From contig VXAY01006938.1 of NCBI GenBank assembly GCA_013399855.1, forward strand, positions 968,528-1,032,527: 64,000 nt of DNA, given 5' to 3'. Positions 42,501-57,500 of this stretch are shown here, one piece after another. Every line of letters begins with the position of its first letter. Position 1 is the first letter of the stretch. This stretch comes from Oxyruncus cristatus. Lineage: Eukaryota > Chordata > Aves > Passeriformes > Cotingidae. A program made the translations under genes and the position numbers. Under the pieces are notes generated by a model, which worked only from the letters and a program-made list of their open reading frames with translations, did not search any database and was not told where the DNA came from.

Positions 42501-45500
42501 ATACTTCAAGGCTCCAGAGATACCTCAGCGCTTACTTGTTTAATAAGTAAGAGGATACATGCACGTAGCATGCAGGTTTAATAATTCTTCATAGATTTTG
42601 TGACACTTCAAAGAGTGTAGAAACCTACAGAATCCAGACAGGTAATTGCTGGCCAGTGTCAATCACATGATTTCAGCTACTGGGACTCCTGTATCATTAC
42701 CTAAATATTTGTTCCTAGATATTTGTTTTGTTGAATTTTTAGAGGCTTAATTTGAGACATTTTCTCCAGCTTTTCCTCATGAAGAAATATTCTCTCCTGG
42801 TAATATCCCTTAGCCATTGAATTACTGCAGTGTTCAATATAAATTTTTTTTCCTTTTTTTCCTCCTCTTCCTTTTTTGATGTGGCCTTATCTTGCACCCT
42901 AATCCTTTCTTGGACTGACAAACTTTCCAACATCTTTTTCTTCCTTTACTATGTTAGTTTTCATATTTTCAACAAACTGTTTCTCCAGATCTTTCTAGCT
43001 TGTCTTATTATAGTTTCAACTTTAACTTGCTGGAACTTGTGTTCTTTTCTAGCTTCCTAATCTTGACAGTTTTTGAAGGATGTCTTTTGATAGTTTCCTT
43101 TATCTCATTGCTTAACCATGCCAAATATTTCTGGCCTCTATTTCTTTCACAGGTAATATGCACTTGGCCCAAGTCTTTCCTGTGATATCTTCAAAAAAAT
43201 CTCTGTATAGCTGACACCAAAGCAGGCAACATGCTATGAGTACATCATACATGATGAATAATTTTCTTAGTTCCACTGATAATCGGTCTGGCTTATCACA
43301 AACAGCAAGAAAGCAAGGTAAGTATCTTTGTTCAGTTAAGTTACCTGTATAACTGCCCCAGCCAAGTAATGGAGCTGCTGACCAGAAGAAAGCTGCTACC
43401 CAAATGAGAACCAGAGACACTGTCATACTGCTGTTGCTGATGCAGTGACCTGCAATGGCATGCTTTTGTCAGAAAATAGTACTTAGAAAGGCAAACATAT
43501 CTCTGAAATCTAAATGTACATCTATACCAACACAATGAGTAAAATACGTCTATTAAAAAAATTAAGACAAAAAAATGTATATTCATAGGAAAAACTTGAT
43601 TTTGAAAGCATCTGTCAGGCTTGTGTTCAAGACCATCGAACAGTGGAAATGAATGGCTTTTAAGCAGGAGACAATGAGTTTATTGAGCACCACAGAATTA
43701 GCAAATTCTACGTTAGACTTACATTTTGCAATTTTTTAAAACTCAGGACACAGTTGTGTGTTAAGTTTTACATAGAAACAAACAAGTCTAAATTCAGAGG
43801 ATTTTTTTCACTCACTTTAACTTTTTCCCTGCTAAAAAGGAGAAAATTGCTTAAACTACATTAGCCACTTGATACAAATGATTCATTCTGTCCTGCTGTT
43901 GCCATACACTGTGGTTATTTTTTCATTTATGTAAGAAATACTTGTGCATCCACCAATCTCAACATTCTTCAACATTTCTTTAGTGTTATATCGGGTACTT
44001 GCTAAGATTTCTTCAAGAGTCAAACATAAATTATGCACACCCTCAGATGGATATGTGGTACAGCTTCACAAAAGAGAAACATGGGTTTTAAACATGACTT
44101 CATAATATGAAGTTAATAGAAAATGTAGAATTATATTACAGCCCAATTCTAGCAGTTTCAACAGCAGTTTGTGCTGAAAATTAACTTCGGCAAGTCTATC
44201 ATTACAACAAACTGCAGAAGAACTTCCTGTGGAAAAAAGTCCTCCCTGAAGAAGTTATTTTTACAGCTAATACTTCTCATGCTGTTAAAGAGAAAAACTC
44301 ATATGATGTATCCTTTGTATTTAAATGTGCCTTACCTGCAGATTTTAATAGGTTCCTCCCTGAAAGATGGTGCAAGCCAATTGTAAAAAAGGCATGAAAA
44401 TTGATCATACATTGTCTGAAGATCAGTGAAAGGAAGACTAGGGAAAATTTATGGTAGGTGTAGGTATAAAGAAGAGAGATTACATAAGGCTCTCAGAGGA
44501 AGTCAAAGTTTTCAGCAGGTGGAAGACACTGAGCAAATGTTGAGGAAGAGTTTTTACTGATCCTGTGAAAGTGAGTCCCTGGGATGAGCATGATGATTTA
44601 AAGAGGCATAAAGGGGAATGGGCATGTTTATACAGCCTTGCTGATGAAGGCTTCACAGGGCAGGAAATCTGTAAAGGATTTCAGACCAGATTTGTACAGT
44701 GGGACACTCATATACCCTCACAGAGTCTTTTATACCAAAGATTAATAAAAAACAGAGTTCAAAAAAACAGAGAGTGGTGAGTAAAAGGTTTCTAGTACTG
44801 GAGAGAGTAATGAACTGGGGTTGTTTGAGATATTCAGGTTGCAGATCACCAGGGCACTAGAGAAGGAAGAAGTGTGGGTGCAAGGCTGTGGTGATGATGC
44901 TTGGCAGATCTGAGAGACAGGCAGGAGACAGGGACGGTCCAGGCAGAGTTGGGTCATAGTCAGCTCTGGGGATGGCAGAAGTAATTTTCATCTCTTGTGG
45001 TGTGAAAATGTCCACCAAGGGGAGGCTGGAGAGCCACGTGGGGATGGCAGGCTGCACAGTGCTACAAAAGCTGGAGGAAAGACACGCTGACTGAATGTTC
45101 CCAGTGCCATCTAAAGCCTTTTGTGCACACACCCTGGCAAAACACTAAAGAGTGAAAATGTTTATATATAGGCCAGCCTTCTGAATGAAGGATCTGACTG
45201 GAAACCTCCCAAACATCATCTCACAGAAGATTAAATTCACTGTTTCAGATCCAGACGATGATGTATCATTTAGGAGCAATTGAAGTTGTATTTTGAAGAA
45301 TACAGAGGGTCAGTAGGACCTGTGGTATCTTTGGCATAAGGATGAATTTAACCCATGGTGACCCAAGTGTACTAGTAATAATTTGACTCTTACTGGAGTT
45401 AATCCTGAAAGATTCTTCGGAAACGTGTTTGCAATGTGTATGACTGCATTATGTCCTGGTTTTCAATTCATTTAATTTATATTTAATATAATCTGTGATT

Positions 45501-48500
45501 GAGAGAAATACAGATTTGCACCAGGTTCAGTGAAGGCAGAGCAGGACTTGCCTTTGTTCCTTACCTCTCTCAGGATGGCAGCCCTTGATATAGCGAGTCA
45601 CACTGATCACTGTAAGGGTATTAATGCTAGCCAGGCCAAAGAGGAGCGTCAGGAAACCATCAACCTGAAAAACAAAGCAGTGCAGGATGTTCTTTCACTG
45701 CAGAGAGCTGAAGGGGAAAAGAACCACAGGAATTTCTTCTGTCAGCTAGCAGGGAAATACAAAATGTCAGGTGCAGTTATCTTCTATAGGATCAGTGAGC
45801 AAGTAAATATTCAAAAATTATGTAAGTGCTGTCATGTACATACAATAAACAGCCAAACGCACCCTTACATCTATGCTTCCCATAAATGACTTGCCAAATG
45901 AAGGAGAAAAGCTTTGAACTGAAAAGAAGAAAAGCCCTGAATAGGCAAAAATGCATTGGATGCAGCTGCCCCACTTAGGCAGAACAAACATGCAGATTGA
46001 TCCTACGACATTTACACCAAAGAAGGAAGAATTTCTAGGGCGTAATGGGCCTGGGTGAGTGAGAAAAGCATTTTGAAAAAATGAAATAAAACCTAAATCA
46101 TTCCAATAGATTGAGTCTCAATGTTTGGTGCTCATGGTTGCCAGCTATTTATTAATCCTGATCCTCATCACCTCCGACTGATGCAGGCAGAGCTGCACAG
46201 CTCTGTAGGCTCCTGCTGACGTCGGTGTCTCAGTGAGATCACAGGATGGTCACAACTCTGCAAGCTTCACTCACGGGTGTAAGAAGGAAGTTGCTGGTGA
46301 CTGTAGTAGAGAGGGATGTAGCCATCTGCTAGGGAGCACTGTATGACTGGGAAATGATCCAGGCAAAATGCTGAAGGCAAGTCCTTTTTTTTTGAAAGCT
46401 TGCAATGATATGCTAAACTGTCCAGAGCGGAGGAGCTCTTGGAGGTGACAGTTTTATGCCAAGTGAAGCATAAATATTAAGCAAGTGTCTCTGGACTGTC
46501 TCTTTGCATTCAAATGGTGAAGTTATCGGTGGAAAGGCACATCATTATTTTCGGGAACAAACTGTCTTTGTGTGAATAGGCACAACTCCCATGGAATTCA
46601 GTTTATCCCAGCTCTGAATCTGGGGCTTTAATCCAGGCTTAAAGCTAAGACCATGGCAGATTGTATAAATTAAATTGGGTGAAGGGTTAGGAAAGAACTG
46701 CTTCATCATTTGTTTTACTGGTGTTTTTTCTTACTACCTTCTATAGACATTATATATTTCTTAATGCCAACTTTTACAGACCCACCACAATTTAGAGGCA
46801 TGCCAGGCTTGCTCCTACAAAGATCTACACCCACCTGTGTTCCACTTACAATCAGCTCATCCTTGGTGTGTAAATGCAACGATGTTTAAACTAGAAAACC
46901 CCACTTCATTGGATGTCTCAGCTGCTTGCTAGAAGCTGCACTTGGCTGAATTTGGCCTGTTGGGTGCTGTGGAGGTTGGTGAAATACCTGGATATGTAAA
47001 TGTACTCAGCATTTCATTAACCTTATTGATGTGAGCAGCTGTCACTTCTCCATTTTTTCTAACAATGCTTCATAGATGCATGGCCGAGGGCTGCATAAAC
47101 TTAAGCAATTGCATTAGTTATTGGATTAGAAAGGAAGCAGTATTTCAACAATGATGCACATAAACACTTTGAAACTAGGTCTAAAGAGCTATGAGATTGA
47201 ATGCTAAAATAGCAGGACAGGCTTCTCACTATATATCATAGCCCTATGCTAAAACTGGTGGAGTATTCCTGAAATATATGTTTTATCACTGGCAGATGTG
47301 ACCATTTTTCTCCCATCCTCCTTCCCTGATGTCAGACCAAAGAGATACAATTACATTAAGTGATAGTTCAAACAGCCCTTGAGCACACTTAAAAGGGAGG
47401 AAGGTGGGTCTAAAAATACACACTTGTCTTTTACCGTGTAAGACAAAGCTGTCTTACACGGTAAGACAAGAACAAACCTAAATGTTTTCTTTGGAGTGGT
47501 GTCTGCTAAAAAGTGCAATTTTATCTAAATCAACTTAGTTTATAGGACTGAGCCATAGTTAGTGCCATGTCTCATTTCCATGTTATTTCTTAATAGCATT
47601 TCATCAGATCAAAATACTGTTGCTTCTGCCACTATGGGGGCAACCACCAGAGATGTTACTAGGACCATATGGTTTGTTAGTGTCTAAGTGGCAGCAGTCC
47701 CCTGGGGCCAGCTGTGCTCACTGTCCCCATGCTGGCCAGAGGCTCAGTGGTTTAGGAAGAGTGACAGGGTGAAATGTCATGGAGGAGAGTGAGCTCTGGG
47801 GGTGACACGAGCTCAGATGAAATGAATAAAGGAGGTAAATTGTGGCTCTCAAGCTGCAGAACAGCCTGTACAGAGGCAACACCGTCTGGAACATTAAAAC
47901 ACAAGAGATTCAACAGGCTGCTTTGGGAGCAGGATTCTCAAACCCCTCTTGCCTCTGCCAAAATTCTATTGGCAACAAGTTACCTCTTGAGCCCAGCTAT
48001 GCATACACCATTTCCCAGCAAGTCTGTTGATTCTGAAATGCTTTCATATTGGTGTCACTTAGACATACATCTTCAGAAGAGAACAAGAAGTCTTCCTCTA
48101 GCTGTAACCAACTTACTTCAAACATACATCTACTGGATACGGAAGAAAGATCTCTGCTACCTTTTTTGCTGCTGAACAGACTACATTCATCATAGGTAGC
48201 AAGGCGGCTGCTTGGAACAAAAAGTAGTTACCAACAGAAAAACTGTTTTAATATAGTACCAATTTCTATAGACAGAGATTAATATCTCTATGTTACAAGA
48301 ATGTACAATAATTTCAGTTTCCTGCATCTTTAAAGATATATGGAATGACAGCCAAGGAAATGCTAAAGTAGATAGTGTTTAATTTCTTTGGAAGACGGAT
48401 GCTCTTCGTTTTACACAGTTCTGCTTTTCCCTTTCTTTTATCCTACCCCACAGCCAGCTCCTTCCTTCCATAGTTGTAATATTTCCTCCTTTTTTTGTGT

Positions 48501-51500
48501 AATGCAATTTTGTCCTTTCTGTTATTAATTATGATCAAATAGCAGCAGTGTTAGTAGGCAATAATGAATTCTGACATAAACATAAACTTAATTGCATGGT
48601 AATTTTGGTTCACCAGCTTTCCTTTTTACCCATTAAGAAACACTATTAGATTAGCAGTTTTAAAAGCTTTTCTCTCAGTGCTATACCAATATTACTCCCT
48701 TGGCTATATAGATACTCATGGAACCTGCTGTCATCTTTATGCTACCTGGAAGCTATGGCACAACTGCAGAAAAAACTGTGTTTTTTTTCTGCTTTGTTCT
48801 TGGGCCTGACTTTAAATCTCACTAATGCTCTTGGTGTACTATTTACAACCCACAATACATAAAGCTCCTACTGTATGCAAATTCATTGACTTCAACATGG
48901 GGAGAGTCAGGAATCCCCAGTGCACTATCAAAGTTTTGGCTGTGAGCTTGGGTGTGCCCTACATACACTACCTTTAGTACTTATGAATCCCTACTGATTC
49001 ATAACAGCTGTCTTCATTTAAAGCAGACAGAGTAAAATATAACCTATTGTTCTTATTATTGGATTAATCAAGGTTTAATGGCACAAAAGCAGATTCCCAA
49101 AATAGCAATTTCATTTCAATTTAGGCTGAAGCATTTATTCTCACCAGCCAGAAAGGCTGCCTCGCTCCCTCCTCTGGCCAGCTGTTGCAATCTCCCCAAG
49201 CCCGTTTGTTTCCCTCCAGAACCATGGCCTGTCTTTTTCTTCTGTTGAAAATGAGATAATGAATATGTAAGAAAAAGCTAAACCTTAAACAGGGATTATT
49301 TGTCCACAGCATGTATTAAAAGTTGCCACAATAAGCTGTCTCAAAATATTTTTTTAATACAGATCTAAATATTCTGAAATCATAATATATAGATAATGGC
49401 AGTAAATCTTTCAATGCCAAGAAACAAAAAAGGCACATAAATCAGTCTTCAAGAAATACAGTTGTAAAAGCAATTTTTAGATACTTTTGATTAGATGCTA
49501 TAAAATTAAAAAATTGAAATATTTTAAAGACTAACAATTTCTTAAAGTTTGCAGTAAATGCAAAAATATCCCACTTGAGTCTAATGACAACATAATTCTC
49601 CCATTCCTCCAATATACAATAATGTGTCAACTAGACTACAAAACTATTTGGTCACATGGAAGAACTACTGAGGTCTGTAATCAAAATTACTCTTCACGGA
49701 AGACCACTTCAAACTTGCAATGCATAGCGTTATGAATGCAGTATTTAGGCTGTATTATTATGTGTACAGATACATAATTATACTAATTCTATTATATGGT
49801 TAATGTACATTCAGTGCCATTATTAATATATGCAGGTCAGGTTTTGGCTTTATTAATACTAGAGAAGCCAGAAAAAAATCTATTTGTTTTCTTGTAGTTA
49901 TTTTAGTTTTGTATACCAGGATAATCAGATGAAGATCAACATATATTCTTACTTTAGGCTGACTTTCAGCTGTTAGAGTTGTAGCCTCTCGGTTTACAGT
50001 TTATACTCGTAGTAGCACATGCCCCTATCAGCAAGGACAGTTAGGAATGCAACAACCCCGCCAAGAGAATATAATTTAATGAATAGATGGAAATTGCTTT
50101 CAGAATTTCCTTACACAGGCTCATCAAATTATAGTCTTGATTTCAAGTACCCCATCTCCAAATGCTTGGGAACACCTGCTATCTAGCTCTGGGTAGAGGC
50201 CATGGGACTGGTTTAATGTCTCTCCCGTTCCCCCATGAAGAATAAATGGGGAGCACATAGCTCATACCACCCGATGATCCAGATACAGTGGAAAGATTCC
50301 CATCTTCAGGTTAGATGCTGAATTGCCATCGTCTTTATGTGAATTGCTGTTGAGGGATATTAAGAAGCACTAGATGGGAAACTCCATCATTGCCCTTTGG
50401 GAACATCTGTGTTACACTGTGTAAAACACTTTCCAGAGGGCCTGAGCCAAAACTCCTCTCCACTTCAGTGATGTTAATTCAAAGTCTACTTGTTTATTAT
50501 TAGCATCATCATTACTATAAACAAACAAATACACAGATAAGAGTCACCTGTCATCGTTACATTTCCACAGAAGGCAAGGCTTGTCTTTGTGGCCTGTGGT
50601 GATCTTACCCTGACAACTGAGTTCCATGAGCATCAGATTAAAGTCATGCTTTTGTTTTCAAAGTACCATCTTTGTCTTTTCAGAATATCATGCTAAATGT
50701 CTCTGGAGGCTTTCACATCTCAAGGGGATCAGAGGTCCCACCATTCACAGACTTCACCAGGAGAGCCCAGAGATTACAAGTGACCCTCCACACTCTCCAA
50801 AGTACAATTGCTTGTGCTGTTTCCCAGCGAGAAGGAACCTGTTTACATAGCCACCCTCTAATACAAGAGTCATCTCTGATTGCTGGATGAACATCTACCA
50901 GCAAACTTGTTCTTCTGCTCATAAAGTCCCTAGACAAAAGGCAGGGCAGGTTAGTGACGGTATCTGCTCAGCCATGAGTGGCCAAGACAGGAATATCCTA
51001 TGTCCCTGAAAGCCTGAAAAAGCTGCATGGATGCTAGCAGATATCCTCTTAGGTTGGTACTCATCTCCTATGGATCTTGTACCAAAATAACCACAGAAAC
51101 AGACAGCTTCTAACAGGAGAGTCACAGGCATTGCCAAGGAGTCATGATAGACCAGGAAGACTGTAATATATACAGATTATTCTTGGCCTTAAAGCTACCC
51201 GGAAGCCCACCAGGTGTAATGTCATCCCTTCTGCAAGGACAGTGGTGTGGAAATTTGGAATGTCATGTCATATACAGCTCATTACAAGCTACAGTCATCT
51301 TGTCATTGATTCAGCCAGCACAGGATCTGGCTCAGGATCTGAATTTCTTCCTGCACACTAGGAGTTATTGACTTAATGGAATACATATTTGTGAAATAGA
51401 AGATGAGTAAATGTGAGGTAGGACTATTTAAGATATTTACAGATATTATCAGGATGATACTTAAGTTTCAAATTAAATTTTCTTAAAAGCCAGTGAAAGG

Positions 51501-54500
51501 ATGTGGCACACAGGCAGGAGCCAGAAGAACACAAATTGTTCAGCCCCATGGTAAGAAGATCTTGAAAGACAAACGAGGGATGGACAGCTTTTTTGGACAG
51601 AAGACATTTAATCTCTTAGAAACACACATCAGCACAGAAGAATGAGGAAGGCTACTATTTTTCACATAAGGAAAAAAGAAAAGGATGTTTCAAAGCCCTT
51701 TGAGAGGAAAAGCAAGTGCAGGAATCAAAGCTAAGGCTTTGTGAATTCCTGGTTCTGTAGGAGCACTATCAGACAACCAATGCCCTTTCCAAGCAGCAGT
51801 GTATGGTCTGACACAGTGCTTGGGTGTCACGGGAGGGGCTATGTCACCCTTGTTAAACAAGGAAACAGTTTAGGCATTCATAATTTTTCAAGTACCAAAT
51901 ATATAACTTCCTTAATTTGTCACAATTGACTGCAGAAATAATAATTTAGAGGAAAATGAGGGAGAATCATGGATAATGAAAACTGGCTGAACTTCCCTGC
52001 AGTCACATTAGTTACACTGAAATGATCTTCTATGTTGCTAATGGTTCCGTTTGTGCTAAGGCAGTTTTTCCCCCCTTCCCTGCAGATGAAGTATTTTTCT
52101 CATTAAAATTTAGCTCACAGAGGTCTACATGAGTTGCTTTTACATCTTTGACTGCACTGTGCACAATCCTCAGATTATATCAAGGCAGACCAGAAATACA
52201 GATGTATGGAAGACTAATATCTCTGCAACTATTTTACTTCTGTGCCCAAATCTCAGTTGCACAAGGAAACAAGAATGAGGACACATACTTGTCTACATAA
52301 TTGAGATATAAAGTTGTTTCAGAAAAGCATATCTAGGAGAGGAAGACTCTGTAGCACAGCACAGGTGAAGTAAAGGACACTCTTTTTTTTGAATTTACAT
52401 TATAGATCAGTCTCCATACCCTACCTTTTCTCAGTGAATCAGCAAGCTGAGGTGAGCTGAATACAGAGCTAATGGTACACAGCTTTTCTCCAACACTTTT
52501 AACACCTGTTTTATCTGTTAATGGTCTTAGTTCCAGTTCCATGATTTATCTTTGGGTTATTTTCATCTTACTGAAATGTCATGAATAATAAGCTATATAT
52601 AAGTAAAATCCCAGCAATATCCCACCCCAGTACTGTGCTAGGATAGTATATAACTATTTTTCACTCCCTTTTACATTTGGTTTTTGTTTTAATATCTTAT
52701 AGGTAGATAGCTGAAAATTTTTCAACTAAAGAGACATTCCTGGTCTATTATGATTTGAGAAAAAACCCATGTTTTTTTCTGGCCCACTCTCAATCTTAGA
52801 GCTACCTGCTTGGACACTGGGATATACAGCGATATTGAAAGATTATTTTACACCAAGCAAGACTGAATTAGCCCAATCTTTGGGTGCAAAACCTCTGCCA
52901 AAGTCAGCCTGCTGCAGAAAACAGTGCTGAGGAGGAAGGTGCTCCTGCAGCACAGTGGAGCCAGAACACAAGTGAAAGTACAGGTGAACTCAAAGTGTGT
53001 CTGCACAGACGGGTCCCCACAGGAAGAGAGAGGAGGAAAAACATAGAAGAACATTCAAGAACTCTCAGATGTGGGCAAGGACAGGCATGACAACCATCAC
53101 TACATCTCACAGCAGCAAGCTGGGAGGGAGTGTGAGCAGGAGTAAACCTTTATCCACCTCAGTGGACTTACTTTTTTTTAGATGAACAGCCCGTGGATTT
53201 GCATGGGGTTTATGAGAAAGAGTTTTGTGGTGAGTATGGTACTCACAGAGCTGGCTAATGTGGAGAATGAGAGGCAGAGATGGGGGTGAGACATACACTC
53301 AAAGGGTGCTTGTTACATATGGAGTGGGTTGAAAGCTGGAGGACTTGGTGAAGGAAAAAGTGAGTGGATGATGGAGCAATGTGAATGGGTGCTTAAGATG
53401 GAAGAAGCTTGCAAAAAATGCCTACAGATGCTGGGCAGTAATGACACTGTCTGCCTCACTAATCTCCCCAGTACTTGGAAGGTAGGAGAGAAAAAATTTG
53501 TGAGGTTTTATTTTGGTCTTTTCCATCTGACATTGCTTTTATTACCTGGTCACACTCACTGCTGAGCTACCCCTGGTTGCTCATCTTCCCCAGAACAATA
53601 CAACATATGGAACTATGTAAGCATTTATTGTATTGGTATTTACAAAATGCATAAAATCTCTGAGTCAAGAGAGTCAATAGTCTAGCTAAGTAAACAATTG
53701 GTTTATTTTATGAGTTATATTAAATGGACAGAAATCAATGTTCTCCAAATATACTCTATTTTAAAAAAAGTACATAAATGTTTTCAGTGTTTTTGATTTA
53801 TGAGACAATTTACAGAAGATTTTATTAAAAGAAGAAAGTATTAATTCTCTGTTTCTTCCTCAGACAAGATTTAGCAATATTTTACAATCTGTATATAGGA
53901 AAAGATTTTACAATCTGTGTATAGGAAAAGGCCCTACTATCCCTAAAGCATGTTTTGAGAAAGCAAAAGTCATCAATAAAATATAAAAGAATTTATTTAA
54001 GATTACAAGTCCTTCCCCTAAAACTTCTGAAAAGAGCACATGTATTTTTGTCATACTGTTCTCAGAATTTCCTACGTTGGCAATTTTCATTTTGTTGTTT
54101 TAGAACCTCAGCTCTAATTTTTACAGAAGATAGATGTTAATTCCTCTCAGAAATCTCATACTAGACCTCTAAACATTTAATAACACCAAAGATTCTATAT
54201 TTTTTATGTGCTAGCAAGAGGCATTGACTGGAAGTTGCATCTACAAAAGAGGGTAAGGGCTGCTGTGCTCAGCTTTGCAGGCTTTTGTCATTTGCCTGGT
54301 GAAAGGAGGGTTGTGGCTCCAAATTTGGCTCTTAGATTTGAGGTGGCAAAAGCTGGTGAGCAAACGAGGCTCCTAATATAGCCAAGAGAACAGGGTGAGG
54401 GGCATATCTCACCTCTCTTTTGATTTTTATAGTCTTACTTCTTGGTGCAAAAGATTGGGACTTCTTGGTATTCACAACCATATCTTTCCCTGTGCAAGAT

Positions 54501-57500
54501 CTTTTAAAAATTAAGCAGTGTCACTGTAAAAAGCAGAGGGATGTCTGACCCATTCTTGCTTTACCTCCATGAAGTGTATGGGAGAGCTGGATTTCTCCAG
54601 CCAAAGGTGCCCAGACCCACATCCCCATAGCCCCAAGAATATTCATCATAAGGGGATGCCCTACTGTCCCTAAAGCCACAAATACCGGGGCCAGAGACAA
54701 AAACAGTCTCCCTACACTAGTGGTCAGACACCCACTGGAGGGAGGGGAACCCCCGTTGTCCAACAGCAGCATTGTTAAAACAGGGATATTGCACATCCAA
54801 CCTAGTTTTCTGAGGAATCCCCATTTATCTGGGATTTCAGATGGCAAATTGATCAGCTACACCACCACAATTTGGAAAATCTGCTAAAGTGCAAGAAATC
54901 CCACACATTTCCATGGGCCATGTACTCCGCAATGTGTGCACAGGCAGTGCATGCACGAGTCTGATGCTTCCAGAAAATGTTTGACTTCCTGGCCATAGCA
55001 GGAAGTGCCCTTTCAGGATACACTTACACCACACAGCTGGGGCTTTCAGGCAACTGTGCACAAGTGTATTCTGGCTAACAGAGCAGGAGAACACCTGCGT
55101 GCAGTGTGGGGCTTACTGCTGCTCACTGCATCGCCAATTGTTTCTGTCCAGGGTATGTCAGACAAGACTACAGAAACGTTTTTCCGCACTGCTTTGTAGT
55201 AAACCCAGCCACAGGGCGAGACAGTAATTTCTCTCTCCTGCTCCCCTTGGTGTCTTTTTTATTCTGCACAATACAAAGCAGCTTCAGCAGAAGAGCGTGA
55301 AGGCAGTTCCATCCAGGCTGGCCCTTGGGATGGTGAGGGCAGGCTGCGGGAACAGAGACACTGGGTACGGATCCTGTCAGACAGGCTACTGTGGTGCTCA
55401 CTAATATCTCAAAGCAGAACTTTTTTTTTTTTTATGGTTCCTCCTGAGGCTGTTTCTGTGCATATTCAGATCTGCTGGGGATGCTTTGGCACCATCTGGC
55501 TAGCCATATGGACCGGGAATACCTAGGCTGAGAGTGAGGGGAGGGCATCTGCCGTAATAGCGTCAGTCAGCGCATCAGTCAGCGCGTCAGTGACAGTGGG
55601 TATGTCTGTGACGGTACCATGACCTGGAGGTAACTACACTGTGCTCAGCCAAGATGCATCTCAGATGTAAGAAACAGTTGGAAATAAATAATGTCTTTTT
55701 TCAAGAAACCTATACCAACAGAGTGAGCACATGATAAGAGCTGTCAATTTTCTTGGTGCTCATAGCAAAATTCTTAAGTATTTATAAAATTAATGTTAAA
55801 ATAACTAAATGGTACTATCAAAAATAAAATAAAATAAGCAATTTAGAAGAGCTAACTAGTGGAAACATGTTTAAACTGCAGTACCAGACTATGAAGGATT
55901 TCAAATCCTAATGCACTGCACAGCCCATTCTCGGTTTCAGACATGACTGCAACGGCTGTATGGGGATCAGATAGGTTATAATCCTTCCCCTATATTTAGA
56001 GGCTTCCTGAAGCCTCCATCTTTTGTTGTATTCACCACATGATTAAGAGATACATATTTCTGTCAGTTGATTAATAAGGTTTAGAAGAAACTGTGGTGTT
56101 TACCTGAAGAGAATTAATATTTTTTCTATTTTCTACATGGAAGAACATTTGCACACAATATTATTTACAGGGTTCAGTGAAACTTCTAATTCAGTAGAAC
56201 ATACAAATAGAAGAAACATATGGGAAGGACAAAAATATACCCCGAGGTAGCTTCTGACTAGAAATATCGTAAGTAGGGGAAAAGAGGCCTCGTCATCACT
56301 GGCTTACATTTTCTGACCTGAAATTTACCACACAAACTAGTTTACTTACTGATAATATTATCAGAGACTAAAAAGTGAATGTGCTAGAGACTGACTGTCC
56401 TCCCCCTGTCCAGATCAGGAATAAGATACAGTAGTAGAGCGAGGAAGGAATAAACAAGAAGTGAAAGCAAATTCCAAAAGCCACGCTTGGAAAATTATGT
56501 TTGTACACAGCATTCAGGAGGGGCAGCATTTGGATACAGAGCTGCCATGCCACCTCATTCCTGAGAGAAGAGCTCTATCAGACCTCAAAAAAAAAAAAAA
56601 GCTTGGTATGGGGAAGAAAAGTGTTGTTTCTTCCATACAGAGGAGAAGAACAGGATCACACCTATCTGTCCCATGCAGCAGGTGTGCAGCAAGATGGTCC
56701 TTGTAGCTGGAAACACATCTTTTGTTACAGAGAGTTTGCAAGGACTAGGCTAATTTGAGAGAAGTACTATTGGTCTGTCTTTTCCCCACTCCCTCTAACA
56801 GAGGGAGCCAAGAATGGTGAACCTTAATGTTGAAAAATGTTGCCTAAGGGCACAGAAGGAGACCCGAGTCAGAGGAAAACAAAATACTTAGGTGGATTAA
56901 GTGAGGTGAGCTGATGAAATTGCTTCATAAAAGGAAATGACAGGCTAGCTTAGGAAAATAAAATTTCCCTGAGCATACCTGACAGCAAAAGCTGACTGAT
57001 CAATAGGAGCAAATGTGTAGTGAACCAGACAACGACAGAAAGCCAATTAAGGTCATCCTCTGGACTCAGCAAAACAAACCAAGTAAAGGAAAACACTCAG
57101 GCCATGCCAAGGAAAGATCCATGTCCATGTGGGCAGCAGCCCAAATTGTCACCCCAGCTACTTGCAGAGGAGCCTGAGTGCAGTGAGGGAAGCAAGAGAC
57201 ACTGACTTTGAAGGGTCATGACAGAAAGCATGGGCTTTACCTTCTTGGCACCAAGCTCCTTACTCCTCGTGTTCTAGATGTGAGACTCATTCTGGTCCGA
57301 CTACAAACCTATCATATTTTATAAACACCAAAAAGCAAGCAATCGAAACACTACCGTGGTTCAACATGGAACACTTTTAGAATGACCTTTGTGCTGGCTG
57401 TCCACACAAACATGGGAACATTCACATCTCTTTTTATGCACAGAAGCTTCCTGTTATTTCTGCACAATATTCTTCTTGAAAAACAACCACTCTGTTTCCT

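Noticed and set aside
42739..43185. Overlapping open frames in the T-rich part of intron 4
   Set aside because: Lys/Glu-rich on one strand and Phe/Ser-rich on the other, which is what a pyrimidine-rich tract gives. No real protein signature.
45530..45889. 119-residue + strand frame overlapping opsin exon 3
   Set aside because: Antisense to a real exon with in-phase splicing on the other strand. No domain.
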